Source: an uncultured Flavobacteriaceae bacterium
Lineage (GTDB): Bacteria; Bacteroidota; Bacteroidia; Flavobacteriales; Flavobacteriaceae
NCBI GenBank assembly: GCA_947494695.1
Contig: CANLWB010000001.1
Span: 62,001-126,000, forward strand
DNA: 64,000 nucleotides
Direction of reading: 5' to 3'
Position numbers and translations under genes: made by a program. Numbering within the stretch: the first letter of the stretch is position 1; each line of letters opens with the position of its first letter. This document shows positions 17,534 to 26,452 of the stretch, in pieces. The notes under the pieces were generated by a model. It searched no databases. It saw nothing but the letters and a program-made list of their open reading frames with translations, and was not told the DNA's origin.

Positions 17534-19894
17534 ATGTTTAATATTAAAAAGTTAATGGCGACAAAAAATAAAAAGACAGCAACTCCCGATTTTTCTAAAT
17601 ACATCCGTTGGTTTTGGGTACTATTTTCTGGTGGTATTCTTTGTGTGGTTCTTATTTTTTTATTGACATCATGGGGTGCTTTTGGTGAAATGCCAGATCA
17701 TACTGTATTGGAGAATCCCAGAACACATTTGGCTACCGAGGTGATTTCATCTGATGGAAAAACGTTAGGGAAGTTTTACTTGAATGATAACAGGACTCCT
17801 GTTGGGTACGATGAATTACCAAAGAATTTAGTCGATGCACTTATCGCTACAGAAGACGCACGTTTTCATGATCACGCTGGTATTGATGCCAGAGGTACTT
17901 TAAGAGCTGCCTTTTTTCTAGGAACCAAAGGTGGGGCAAGTACCATATCGCAGCAGCTAGCCAAACAATTATTTCATAGAAGAGAAAAAGCAAATATCAT
18001 AGAAAAGCTTTCCCAAAAGCTTAGAGAATGGATTATTGCCATTCGTCTGGAAAGGCAGTATACCAAAGAGGAAATCATGGCGCAGTATTTCAATATTTAC
18101 GATTTTGGCAACAATGCCGATGGCATTCGTAGTGCTGCCGCTATTTATTTTAATAAGGAAACCAAAGATCTTAACATGAGGGAGTCTGCCATGCTGGTTG
18201 GGATGTTTAAGAATTCTTCATTATATAACCCGAGACGAAACCCGGTGGGTGTAAAGAACAGGCGAAATGTTGTTTTGCATCAGTTGGAATACTACGATTA
18301 TATTGATGAAACTGTTAAAGATTCGCTTCAAAAGACCGATTTGGGGCTACGATACACACCGCAGTCGCATCGCGATGGAACGGCGACCTATTTTAGAGCT
18401 TATTTAGATGGTTTTATGAAGGATTGGATTAAAGAGAACCCAAAGCCAGATGGGACGAAATACAATTTATATAATGACGGTTTAAAAATTTATACAACGA
18501 TAGACTCGCGTATGCAAAAACATGCCGAAGCTGCTGTATTAGAGCATATGCCCAGATTGCAGGCCGAGTTTTTTAATCAAAACACACCAAAAAGTAATCC
18601 AACCGCACCATTTTTAGAGCTTTCACGAAAGGAAATCAATCAATTATTGAAGCGTCGTATGCGCCAGGGAGAACGTTGGAGACTTATGAAAGAAGATGGT
18701 AAGTCTGATGATGAGATCGAGGCTTCTTTTCAAAAGCCAACAAAAATGACGGTGTTTAAATGGATTGATGGCAAGGCGTCTGAGGTAGACACCATCATGA
18801 AGCCAATGGATTCTATGCGATATTACAAATCGTTTTTAAAGCCAGGTGTTATGTCTATGGATCCGTTAACAGGGCATGTAAAAGCATGGGTAGGTGGTAT
18901 GAATTACAGGCACTTCCAATATGATATGGTAAAACAGGGAAAACGTCAAATAGGGTCTACGTTTAAGCCTTTGGTGTATGCAACGGCGGTTGATCAGTTG
19001 CACTATTCGCCTTGCGATGAATTTCCCGATACGCCGTTCTGTATTGAAAAAGATAAGTTTGGAAATCCAGAAGAGTGGTGTCCTAAAAATGCAGGTGGAC
19101 CAGATGATTATGGGGGTACCAGAACGTTAATGAATGCACTAGCCAATTCTGTAAACACCATTACGGCACGACTTATTGATAAGGTTGGCCCGCAACCAGT
19201 GGTAGATTTAGCGAAAAAATTGGGAATCAAATCTGAAATTCCAGCGGTTCCGTCAATAGCATTGGGAACACCCGATGTTAGCCTTTATGAAATGGTAGGT
19301 GCCTATTCTGCATTTGTTAATAAGGGCGTATATACGAAGCCTGTTATGGTAACGACAATTGAAGATAAAAATGGTGCGATTTTGTATCAATTTAAACCCG
19401 AAACACGAGATGTTTTAAGTGAGGAGGCAGCTTATGTAACCATAAAACTTATGGAGGGTGTAACCTCGGGAGGATCGGGTACGAGGTTAAGACATACGTA
19501 TGCCGTAAACAGACCCGATTATAAAAAGGTCGTAACCGGATATCCTTATAAATTTAACAATCCCATAGCTGGAAAGACCGGGACAACACAAAATCAAAGT
19601 GACGGTTGGTTTATGGGAATGGTTCCTAATTTGGTTACTGGTGTTTGGGTAGGTGCCGAAGACAGGGCAGCGCATTTTAGAACAATTACCTATGGACAGG
19701 GGGCATCTATGGCCTTGCCTATTTGGGGACTTTATATGAAGAGTTGCTATGCCGACAAAACATTGAACGTCTCTAAAGAGGCATTTACAAAACCGAAAAA
19801 CTTATCGATTAATGTAGACTGCTCTAAAGTTAAAAGAAACGTTGAGGACGATAATCCGGATGATGATTTACCGGAGGATTTGGATGGATTTTAA
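17534..19894 (+). CDS. Bifunctional penicillin-binding protein 1A
   Basis: A 786-residue class A PBP that polymerises and cross-links peptidoglycan in the periplasm. One membrane helix spans about 26-46 (WFWVLFSGGILCVVLIFLLT). The glycosyltransferase domain (GT51) has ATEDARFHDHAGIDARGTLR and GGASTISQQLAKQLFHRREK, plus YFNIYDFGNNADGIRSAAAI. The transpeptidase domain has the catalytic Ser in GSTFKPLVYA, the SVN motif in ALANSVNTITARL and KTGTT near the C-terminus. The tail ends in an Asp-rich stretch. An alternative ATG lies 21 bases downstream. A terminator follows 28 bp after the stop, so the ricT-gldH-PBP unit ends here. Confidence 0.95.
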   Translation: MFNIKKLMATKNKKTATPDFSKYIRWFWVLFSGGILCVVLIFLLTSWGAFGEMPDHTVLENPRTHLATEVISSDGKTLGKFYLNDNRTPVGYDELPKNLVDALIATEDARFHDHAGIDARGTLRAAFFLGTKGGASTISQQLAKQLFHRREKANIIEKLSQKLREWIIAIRLERQYTKEEIMAQYFNIYDFGNNADGIRSAAAIYFNKETKDLNMRESAMLVGMFKNSSLYNPRRNPVGVKNRRNVVLHQLEYYDYIDETVKDSLQKTDLGLRYTPQSHRDGTATYFRAYLDGFMKDWIKENPKPDGTKYNLYNDGLKIYTTIDSRMQKHAEAAVLEHMPRLQAEFFNQNTPKSNPTAPFLELSRKEINQLLKRRMRQGERWRLMKEDGKSDDEIEASFQKPTKMTVFKWIDGKASEVDTIMKPMDSMRYYKSFLKPGVMSMDPLTGHVKAWVGGMNYRHFQYDMVKQGKRQIGSTFKPLVYATAVDQLHYSPCDEFPDTPFCIEKDKFGNPEEWCPKNAGGPDDYGGTRTLMNALANSVNTITARLIDKVGPQPVVDLAKKLGIKSEIPAVPSIALGTPDVSLYEMVGAYSAFVNKGVYTKPVMVTTIEDKNGAILYQFKPETRDVLSEEAAYVTIKLMEGVTSGGSGTRLRHTYAVNRPDYKKVVTGYPYKFNNPIAGKTGTTQNQSDGWFMGMVPNLVTGVWVGAEDRAAHFRTITYGQGASMALPIWGLYMKSCYADKTLNVSKEAFTKPKNLSINVDCSKVKRNVEDDNPDDDLPEDLDGF

Positions 19895-19919
19895 TGCATT
19901 CATATGTAAAAATTATATT

Positions 19920-19949
19920 GAAACCACTCCGAAAAGAGTGGTTTTTTTA
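19920..19949 (+). terminator. Terminator after the PBP1A gene
   Basis: Stem AACCACTC (19922-19929) / GAGTGGTT (19936-19943) with loop CGAAAA and a following run of Ts. Confidence 0.85.
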
Positions 19950-20073
19950 TGACCTGTTTTCAGATAGTAAGCTTAGGAAAATATGACCGATTTTGATGAT
20001 TAATAAGTTATTCGTCATTTGTTTTAAAAATAATTCATTTATATGTACATTTATGAGGTAAAAATTTAATAAA

Positions 20074-20775
20074 ATGATTAATAAAAAAGTGGCAAATGTC
20101 CAGGAAGCTTTACAAGGAGTAACGGACCATATGACTTTTATGCTTGGGGGATTTGGACTAAGCGGTATTCCCGAAAATGCAATTGCAGAATTGGTGAACA
20201 TTGGTGTTAAAGGTGTGACCTGTATCTCGAATAATGCAGGCGTCGATGATTTTGGATTAGGACTGCTTCTTCAGAATAGACAGATAAAGAAAATGATATC
20301 CTCTTATGTAGGGGAGAATGATGAATTTGAGCGTCAGATGCTTTCTGGTGAATTGGATGTCGAATTGGTTCCCCAGGGAACTTTAGCAGAGCGTTGTCGG
20401 GCTGCACAAGCAGGTTTTCCTGCTGTATATACACCTGCAGGATATGGAACAGAAGTGGCAGAGGGCAAAGAAACCAGAGCCTTCGATGGTAAAATGTATG
20501 TCTTAGAACATGCTTTTAAGGCCGATTTTGCATTTGTAAAGGCATGGAAAGGAGATGCTGTCGGAAACCTCATTTTTAAGGGAACTTCAAGGAATTTCAA
20601 CCCAAATATGTGTGGTGCTGCTAAAATTACAGTTGCAGAGGTTGAAGAATTGGTACCGCTGGGAGCATTAGATCCAAATCAAATTCATATTCCCGGGATT
20701 TTTGTTCAACGTATTTTTAAGGGAGAGCATTACGAAAAACGTATAGAGCAGAGAACAACCAGACCAAAGGCTTAG
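20074..20775 (+). CDS. scoA: 3-oxoacid CoA-transferase, subunit A
   Basis: A 233-residue alpha subunit of succinyl-CoA:3-ketoacid CoA-transferase, which moves CoA between succinyl-CoA and acetoacetate or another 3-oxoacid. The start [20 protein letters not shown] and the glycine-rich [15 protein letters not shown] are typical, followed by [31 protein letters not shown] and [20 protein letters not shown]. The catalytic Glu is in subunit B. The partner gene begins 88 bp downstream, separated by two small palindromes. Acetate CoA-transferase AtoD is similar; substrate choice is not certain. Confidence 0.92.
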   Translation: MINKKVANVQEALQGVTDHMTFMLGGFGLSGIPENAIAELVNIGVKGVTCISNNAGVDDFGLGLLLQNRQIKKMISSYVGENDEFERQMLSGELDVELVPQGTLAERCRAAQAGFPAVYTPAGYGTEVAEGKETRAFDGKMYVLEHAFKADFAFVKAWKGDAVGNLIFKGTSRNFNPNMCGAAKITVAEVEELVPLGALDPNQIHIPGIFVQRIFKGEHYEKRIEQRTTRPKA

Positions 20776-20781
20776 AGAGCC

Positions 20782-20857
20782 ATTCCCACTACGATGGGAA
20801 TTCACTTTATAAAATTTAAGTTTCAATTAAAAGATTCCTGTAAAGGCGGGAATAACA
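20782..20857. repeat. Pair of REP-like palindromes between scoA and scoB
   Basis: Palindrome 1: ATTCCCA (20782-20788) / TGGGAAT (20795-20801). Palindrome 2: ATTCCTG (20834-20840) / CGGGAAT (20847-20853) with one wobble. The stretch from 20818 (aagtttcaattaaa ... gcgggaataacata) matches, on the opposite strand, the element upstream of hemE at 34653-34695. The two palindromes look like inverted copies of one family. Confidence 0.6.
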
Positions 20858-20863
20858 TACATT

Positions 20864-21517
20864 ATGTTAGACAAAAACGGAATAGCAAAGCGCATAGCAA
20901 AAGAGGTAAAGGATGGATATTACGTCAATCTGGGGATTGGTATACCAACATTGGTAGCCAACTATGTAAGACGAGATATTGAAGTAGAATTTCAAAGTGA
21001 AAACGGTGTTTTAGGCATGGGGCCGTTTCCTTATGAAGGGGAAGAGGATGCCGATCTTATCAATGCGGGAAAACAAACCATTACAACGTTGCCAGGAGCA
21101 AGTTTTTTTGATTCGGCTATGAGTTTTTCCATGATACGTGGTCAGCATGTAGACCTTACTATTTTAGGAGCAATGGAAGTCGCCGAAAACGGAGATATAG
21201 CCAATTGGAAGATCCCCGGAAAAATGGTTAAAGGTATGGGAGGAGCTATGGATTTGGTAGCTAGCGCCGAAAATATTATTGTAGCCATGATGCATACGAA
21301 TAAGCGAGGAGAATCCAAACTTCTAAAGACATGTTCGTTGCCATTAACCGGTGTGGGATGCGTAAAGAAGGTTGTAACGAATCTGGCAGTTTTGGAAGTA
21401 ACAGATCACGGTTTTAGACTTTTAGAACGGGCTCCAGGTATATCGGTAGAAGAAATCAAAAAGGCTACAGAAGGCACTTTAATTGTAGATGGAGATATTC
21501 CCGAGATGTTATTATAA
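20864..21517 (+). CDS. scoB: 3-oxoacid CoA-transferase, subunit B
   Basis: A 217-residue beta subunit. It opens with KNGIAKRIAKEVKDGYYVNL and GIGIPTLVANYV. The catalytic glutamate lies in the SENG motif (SENGVLGMGPFP) near residue 46. The segments NAGKQTITTLPGASFFDSAM and GAMEVAENGDIANWKIPGKM are family-typical, as is the late TDHGFRLLERAPG. Length matches the free-standing bacterial subunit. A strong terminator about 60 bp downstream ends the scoAB unit. Confidence 0.93.
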   Translation: MLDKNGIAKRIAKEVKDGYYVNLGIGIPTLVANYVRRDIEVEFQSENGVLGMGPFPYEGEEDADLINAGKQTITTLPGASFFDSAMSFSMIRGQHVDLTILGAMEVAENGDIANWKIPGKMVKGMGGAMDLVASAENIIVAMMHTNKRGESKLLKTCSLPLTGVGCVKKVVTNLAVLEVTDHGFRLLERAPGISVEEIKKATEGTLIVDGDIPEMLL

Positions 21518-21579
21518 AATACAAAATAATTTTAATTATAAGTATAAAAGGAAAAATTAATCTTTAATGATTTCTTGTG

Positions 21580-21625
21580 AATCGATGAAAATGTTAAATT
21601 AAAATGCATTTCATCGATTTTTTAT
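21580..21625 (+). terminator. scoAB terminator
   Basis: AATCGATGAAA (21580-21590) pairs with TTTCATCGATT (21609-21619); the stem extends with ATG/CAT and one bulge, and a run of six Ts (21618-21623) completes it. Confidence 0.75.
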
Positions 21626-21727
21626 GTTTTTAAACGATATTATTGAAAAATTATCCGATATTAGCAGTCCCCAAAATAACCAACTATTAATATAGATTCG
21701 CCAAATCTATCATGAACTTAAGAACTT

Positions 21728-21859
21728 ATGAATTTTGCAACGAATTTACCTGAACAACAACCTACAATAAACAAAAGCAAATTTAAGGAGACCCTTAAAC
21801 AGAATTTACGATTTGTTAAAAGCCTTATATATCTAACCAAGAAGATATTTATGATATAA
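21728..21859 (+). CDS. Possible small 43-residue ORF
   Basis: ATG 21728 to TAA 21859 encodes 43 residues beginning MNFATNLPEQQPTINKSK and ending in a basic amphipathic helix with hydrophobic residues (FVKSLIYLTKKIFMI). The 3' end overlaps the tail of the leftward ABC transporter gene by 11 bases. A short palindrome TAGATT/AATCTA lies about 20 bp upstream. No family is recognised; it may be chance. Confidence 0.25.
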   Translation: MNFATNLPEQQPTINKSKFKETLKQNLRFVKSLIYLTKKIFMI

Positions 21860-23537
21860 TTCCCTTTGGGATGGCTTCAATTAACTTTTTCGTATATGCT
21901 GTTTTTGGTGCGTTATAAATGATATCAGCGTCGCCTATCTCCTCAATTTTGCCTTTATTCATGACCATTAATTGATCGGCCATATATTTTACTACCGCCA
22001 GATCATGTGAAATAAAAATGTAGGTAAAACCAAAAGTTTCTTTTAGCTCGTTTAAGAGGTTTAACACCTGAGCCTGAACAGAGATGTCTAATGCCGAAAC
22101 AGATTCATCACAAACAATGAGTTTGGGTTGAAGGGCTACCGTTCGTGCAATGCCAATACGTTGTCTTTGTCCGCCGGAAAACTCATGCGGATACCGGTAA
22201 AAATGATCTTCAGATAAACCCACACGCTTTAAAATATCAATAACCTTTTCCTTACGTTCCTCATCAGAATTATAAAGATTGTGTACCTTAATAGGTTCCA
22301 TAATAGCTTCTCCAACTGGGGTTCTTGGGTTTAAAGACGAATACGGGTCTTGAAAAATAATTTGAATGTCTTTCCTAAGTGTTTTTATTTCTGAGCCTAA
22401 GAGCTTCGTAATATCGGTTCCTTTGTAGAGAATTTGTCCTGCTGTAGCCTTGTCCAGTTGAAGAATGGCATTCCCAAGCGTAGATTTTCCACATCCAGAC
22501 TCTCCTACTAGCCCCAACGTTTCTCCTTCATATAATTTAAAACTAACACCGTCTACAGCCTTGAAAGATTCTGGTTTAGAAAACAAACCTTGTTTAGATA
22601 TATACGCTTTTTCAACATTTATAACCTCCAACAATGGAGGCGTACTATAAAGTTTTTCATGCTGAAGCTTGCGTTGTTCTGGAGTAATAATGTCGTTTGA
22701 AGTGGTATGGTTTAAGTAATCATCTATAGTTGGCAACGTCTTAAGTCTGGTATCTAATGAAGGTCGTGAATTAATAAGAGCCCTGGTATAGATATGTTCA
22801 GGCGTTTTAAATAGAGTTGAAACGGTACCTTGCTCTACAATATCCCCCTTATACATGACCACAACTCTATCCGCAATTTCAGAAATTAAGGCTAAGTCAT
22901 GAGTAATAAAAATAATACTCATTTTAGTCTCTTCCTGTAGCGTTTTAAGCAACTTAATAATCTCCTTCTGGACCGTTACGTCTAAGGCTGTTGTGGGCTC
23001 ATCTGCAATTAAGATGTCGGGCTTACAGGCAATGGCCATAGCAATCATGACACGCTGCTTCTGTCCGCCGGAAATCTCATGTGGATAGGCACCATAAACA
23101 CGTTCACTATCGGGAAGTTTTACCTTATCAAATAATAAGATCGTTTCTTCTTTGGCCCCTTGTTTAGATAAGCTGGTATGTTGAAGCAAAATTTCCTGAA
23201 CCTGAGTACCACAAGTCATAGATGGGTTTAAGGAACTCATGGGCTCCTGAAAAATCATGGCAATTCTTTTGCCACGAATATTCCGAAACACCTTTGGACT
23301 AATCCTGGTTAAATCGAACTTGCAAAAATGAATGCTTCCCGATGTGATTTTGGAAATCTTTTTTGGTAATAACCCTAGAATAGCTAGAGAAGATACCGAT
23401 TTTCCCGAACCCGATTCCCCAACAATGCCTAAAATCTCATTCTTTTTTAACTGATAGGATATCTTGTGAATCACTTCATTCTTACCAAATGAAATGGAGA
23501 GGTCTTTAATATCTAATATGGTGTTTTCTTGCATCAA
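21849..23537 (-). CDS. Dipeptide/oligopeptide ABC transporter, fused two-domain ATPase
   Basis: A 562-residue cytoplasmic ATPase with two complete ABC modules, equivalent to a DppD-DppF or GsiA fusion. Module 1 (about 1-265) has Walker A GESGSGKS, signature SGGQKQR and Walker B ILIADEPTTALD. Module 2 (about 300-555) has GESGCGKS, SGGQRQR and LIVCDESVSALD. The oligopeptide-type C-terminal extension after module 1 is visible (TPEHIYTRALINSRPSLDTR). No permease or binding protein is next to it, so its partners must be encoded elsewhere. It follows the exonuclease gene with no gap. Confidence 0.93.
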   Translation of the reverse strand: MMQENTILDIKDLSISFGKNEVIHKISYQLKKNEILGIVGESGSGKSVSSLAILGLLPKKISKITSGSIHFCKFDLTRISPKVFRNIRGKRIAMIFQEPMSSLNPSMTCGTQVQEILLQHTSLSKQGAKEETILLFDKVKLPDSERVYGAYPHEISGGQKQRVMIAMAIACKPDILIADEPTTALDVTVQKEIIKLLKTLQEETKMSIIFITHDLALISEIADRVVVMYKGDIVEQGTVSTLFKTPEHIYTRALINSRPSLDTRLKTLPTIDDYLNHTTSNDIITPEQRKLQHEKLYSTPPLLEVINVEKAYISKQGLFSKPESFKAVDGVSFKLYEGETLGLVGESGCGKSTLGNAILQLDKATAGQILYKGTDITKLLGSEIKTLRKDIQIIFQDPYSSLNPRTPVGEAIMEPIKVHNLYNSDEERKEKVIDILKRVGLSEDHFYRYPHEFSGGQRQRIGIARTVALQPKLIVCDESVSALDISVQAQVLNLLNELKETFGFTYIFISHDLAVVKYMADQLMVMNKGKIEEIGDADIIYNAPKTAYTKKLIEAIPKGIIS

Positions 23538-24251
23538 TTATATATGGATAATTTCATCATCACTTAAAAGCTCATCACCTCGCAGCCTTAGAAAAATTTG
23601 GGCCACGGCAATTGTATCTTTTTCGCAGTACGTGATAATTCTGTCAATATCGTTTTCTTCGTAATATACACGACAAACTTCACTACCATCAATATCGTCT
23701 TTTGGAGATGGAATTCCTAAAACATTGGTTAATAATTTTAAAGAGGTAAAGTTTTTGTAATCTCCAAATTTCCACAGTTCCAATGTGTCCAAATGAGGAA
23801 CCTCCCAGGGCTTTTTCCCGAAGAGATTTAGTTTATGTGGTAGCTCCACATGGTTAATAATCATGCGGCGTGCAATATAAGGAAAGTCAAATTCCTTTCC
23901 GTTATGCGCACAAAGCAAATGCTTGGTTTCACTAAAATGTGAGATCAATAAATTCTTAAAATCCTTTAGAAGTTTAACTTCATCCCCGTAAAAGGATGTG
24001 GTTCTAAAAGTTCGTAAATCATTTAAAATGTTAAAGTACCCCACAGAGATACATATTATTTTTCCAAATTCCGCCCAAATTCCTGCGCGCTCATAGAATT
24101 CTTCAGCAGTAAACTCATCTCTACGTTGGTATAAGGACTTTTTATCCCATAGCCCTTGTTTATCTTCATCTAAGTTTGAGAAATACTGTTCCTCGGGAAC
24201 TGTTTCAATATCTAGAAATAAGATATTTTCTAAGTTAAGCCTCGAAATCAT
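23538..24251 (-). CDS. DEDD-type 3'-5' exonuclease (PolB-like exonuclease fold)
   Basis: A 237-residue predicted nuclease. The first acidic motif is FLDIETVPEE near residue 13, the second is in CAHNGKEFDFPYIARR, and the third is YCEKDTIAVAQIFLRLRGDE, giving a DEDDy pattern as in the proofreading domain of family B polymerases. No polymerase part is present. Its ATG overlaps the serine hydrolase stop by four bases, and its stop abuts the ABC ATPase start, so the three genes are probably cotranscribed, though functionally unrelated. Confidence 0.85.
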   Translation of the reverse strand: MISRLNLENILFLDIETVPEEQYFSNLDEDKQGLWDKKSLYQRRDEFTAEEFYERAGIWAEFGKIICISVGYFNILNDLRTFRTTSFYGDEVKLLKDFKNLLISHFSETKHLLCAHNGKEFDFPYIARRMIINHVELPHKLNLFGKKPWEVPHLDTLELWKFGDYKNFTSLKLLTNVLGIPSPKDDIDGSEVCRVYYEENDIDRIITYCEKDTIAVAQIFLRLRGDELLSDDEIIHI

Positions 24252-25399
24252 TGATTCAACATCTTATAAGCTTCTTGAATATAGGTGTCAATGTCAGACG
24301 TGTAGTGTCCTATTTCATTGTTAGACCCTTTAGAATGTCCTAGTCTCACAATTATAACATTATCGCTTGGTTCAACAATAACATATTGGCCTAAATGCCC
24401 TCTCATCATAAAGAAATGTTTGTCTCCAATATCTTTTAACCACCATCCATAGCCATATATAGAGGCATTTGCAAATCGCGGTTTGAGGGATTTTGCAACA
24501 AAAGTAGAATCTAGAATTTGTTTTCCGTTCCATTTTCCGTGGTCTTTGTAAAGTTTTCCATAGCGAGCGAAATCCCTGGCATTACTGGCAATACAGCAGT
24601 ATGCCTTAACCAGATCGTGTCCTTCACTATCGACTTGCCAAAGGGTAGGATGTTCGCAACCTAAAGGTATCCAGAAACTTTCAGTAAGATAATTGTACAT
24701 TTTTTTTCCGGTAGCTTTTTCAATCACCATAGCCAACATTTGCGTGTCACCACTGGAATATTTAAAGGCTTGACCTGGCTCATCAACGACTTTAAGTCCA
24801 AGCATAACCTTAGCCAAATCATCATCAAAATAAGCTCTGGTCGTAATAGATAGGGGTGAGTAATAATGTTCATCCCAATTTGTACCCGAGGCCATACTTG
24901 ATAGATCGCCAACCGTCATTTTAGCTGCAAGTCCTTCGCTAAATTCTGGTATAAAATCCCCAACAGGTTGATCCAGGCCTTTTATATATCCTTCCTTGAT
25001 GGCCTTACCCATAAGTCCGGACACATAACTTTTTGCCATAGAAAAGGAATTGGATTTAGAATCTTTATTAAATCCGCCATAATAGTTTTCAAACCAAATG
25101 CTATCATTTTTAATAATGAGATATGCTATCGTACCGTTCGCTTTATTTATTTGGTTTAACCCTTCAGTTTCTTTTATGGTATTATAGTCTTTATGATTAG
25201 GCCATAGGTTTGCCGTTCCATTTTTAATGGGCTGATTGTCGAACTTCTTATAATCCTCTAAATAGGCCGTAGAATGCCCTGTAAGATATATGGTTCTAAC
25301 TGCTTTTATCAAATAATCTGTATCGGTAATGTAAAGAACAATAATAAGTAGGCCAAATAGAATAATTATCCATTTAAAGAACTTTTTTAAGAATTTCAT
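24248..25399 (-). CDS. Serine hydrolase of the beta-lactamase/class C fold
   Basis: A 383-residue protein with one N-terminal membrane helix (FFKWIIILFGLLIIVLYI) and a periplasmic class C beta-lactamase-like domain. The catalytic SxxK is SMAKS, with the second motif YSSG and a late MRGHLGQYVIVEP in place of KTG. Such enzymes act as esterases, D-aminopeptidases or peptidases; beta-lactam resistance is not implied. I use the ATG at 25399 followed by KFLKKFFKW; a TTG seven codons upstream is less likely. It overlaps the exonuclease by four bases. Confidence 0.85.
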   Translation of the reverse strand: MKFLKKFFKWIIILFGLLIIVLYITDTDYLIKAVRTIYLTGHSTAYLEDYKKFDNQPIKNGTANLWPNHKDYNTIKETEGLNQINKANGTIAYLIIKNDSIWFENYYGGFNKDSKSNSFSMAKSYVSGLMGKAIKEGYIKGLDQPVGDFIPEFSEGLAAKMTVGDLSSMASGTNWDEHYYSPLSITTRAYFDDDLAKVMLGLKVVDEPGQAFKYSSGDTQMLAMVIEKATGKKMYNYLTESFWIPLGCEHPTLWQVDSEGHDLVKAYCCIASNARDFARYGKLYKDHGKWNGKQILDSTFVAKSLKPRFANASIYGYGWWLKDIGDKHFFMMRGHLGQYVIVEPSDNVIIVRLGHSKGSNNEIGHYTSDIDTYIQEAYKMLNQ

Positions 25400-25456
25400 A
25401 GACACATTTGTTTGTAGCAATTAAAGATAAGAAAATTATGGCCGATTAAAACAGGC

Positions 25457-25978
25457 TTATCTCCTATGGGTTTTTAAAGCTCTTTTTTGCTTATAAAAAG
25501 CCTTGTCCGCGACATACATAGTTTTAGTTACCTCGGCAAAAACACTATGATTCTTACTTTTTATTTGAGTTGTTTTAACCACATCGAACTCACCATTTAC
25601 GGTAACCTGCTCTTTAATACGCTCTATTTCTTTTGGTGTGAAGGTGAACTCGGAATACGCTTTTTCTTTTGCAGGGCGCTTGTATTTTATTGAGGCATTC
25701 TTATCCCAAACAACGTAATTATTGCCTAAAATAGTCATGAGTTGAATCATGTAAATGGGATCTGTTGCAGAAAAGAGACTTCCTCCAAATATGGAATCCA
25801 CGTAGTTCCTGTTTTTAATATTTAACGGGATGGCTATTTTAATATATAGCAGATCGTCTGATACCTCAATGATCTTGCCAGTTGTTCGTCGATACATGGG
25901 TGACCAATTAAATCCATGTTTATAGATTTGGGCATCGGATAAAAAGGTTTTCAGGAATTTGGTAAGGGTTCTGTACAT
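25457..25978 (-). CDS. DUF4442-type hotdog thioesterase-like protein
   Basis: A 173-residue protein of the DUF4442 (YiiD-like) hotdog family. The segments FNWSPMYRRTTGKIIEVSDD and NRNYVDSIFGGSLFSATDPI are typical, the latter the central hotdog helix, followed by MTILGNNYVVWDKNASIKYK. Members are presumed acyl-CoA thioesterases, but activity is unproven. It starts immediately after the ogt stop, so it belongs to the same leftward series. Confidence 0.8.
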   Translation of the reverse strand: MYRTLTKFLKTFLSDAQIYKHGFNWSPMYRRTTGKIIEVSDDLLYIKIAIPLNIKNRNYVDSIFGGSLFSATDPIYMIQLMTILGNNYVVWDKNASIKYKRPAKEKAYSEFTFTPKEIERIKEQVTVNGEFDVVKTTQIKSKNHSVFAEVTKTMYVADKAFYKQKRALKTHRR

Positions 25979-26452
25979 TTAAAAAAGAGATTGTTGCTTA
26001 TACGGACTCTCATGCTCTAAAAGCCATTTTTTCCTATGCAAACCACCGGCGTAACCTGTTAAACTACCATCGCTACCTATAACTCTATGACAGGGTACAA
26101 TAATCCAAAGCGGATTTTTACCATTAGCGTTAGCAACTGCCCGAATGGCCTTGGCATCCCCTAAGGTCTTTGATAAATCTAAATATGAACAGGTTTTACC
26201 ATACGGAATTTGTTCCAGTTGTTTCCACACTTTTTTCTGAAATTCTGTTCCTTGTGGATTTAATTTTAGATCGAATTCCTGACGTTCACCATTAAAATAT
26301 TCTTTTAACTGACGTGCGCAATCCTCCAATGCTGTTGGCGTTATATCGGTTTCTTTTTCTTCGGAATTTAAAACAGTTACAGATGCAATACCTTCAATAT
26401 CTCCAACTATTTTGGTGTAACCCAGAGGTGTTTTTATGATACAGGTTTCCAT
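25979..26452 (-). CDS. ogt: Methylated-DNA-protein-cysteine methyltransferase
   Basis: A 157-residue suicide repair enzyme that moves the methyl group of O6-methylguanine to its own cysteine. The active-site motif IVPCHRVIGSDGSLTGYAGG is present near residue 122, preceded by the helix-turn-helix segment FQKKVWKQLEQIPYGKTCSY. The protein has the two-domain Ogt layout without an Ada N-terminus. It overlaps the CNNM gene by a single base and is followed directly by the DUF4442 gene. Confidence 0.94.
   Translation of the reverse strand: METCIIKTPLGYTKIVGDIEGIASVTVLNSEEKETDITPTALEDCARQLKEYFNGERQEFDLKLNPQGTEFQKKVWKQLEQIPYGKTCSYLDLSKTLGDAKAIRAVANANGKNPLWIIVPCHRVIGSDGSLTGYAGGLHRKKWLLEHESPYKQQSLF

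Noticed and set aside
24248-25399. Beta-lactam resistance gene
   Set aside because: The class C fold is shared by many esterases and peptidases, and the KTG motif is replaced.
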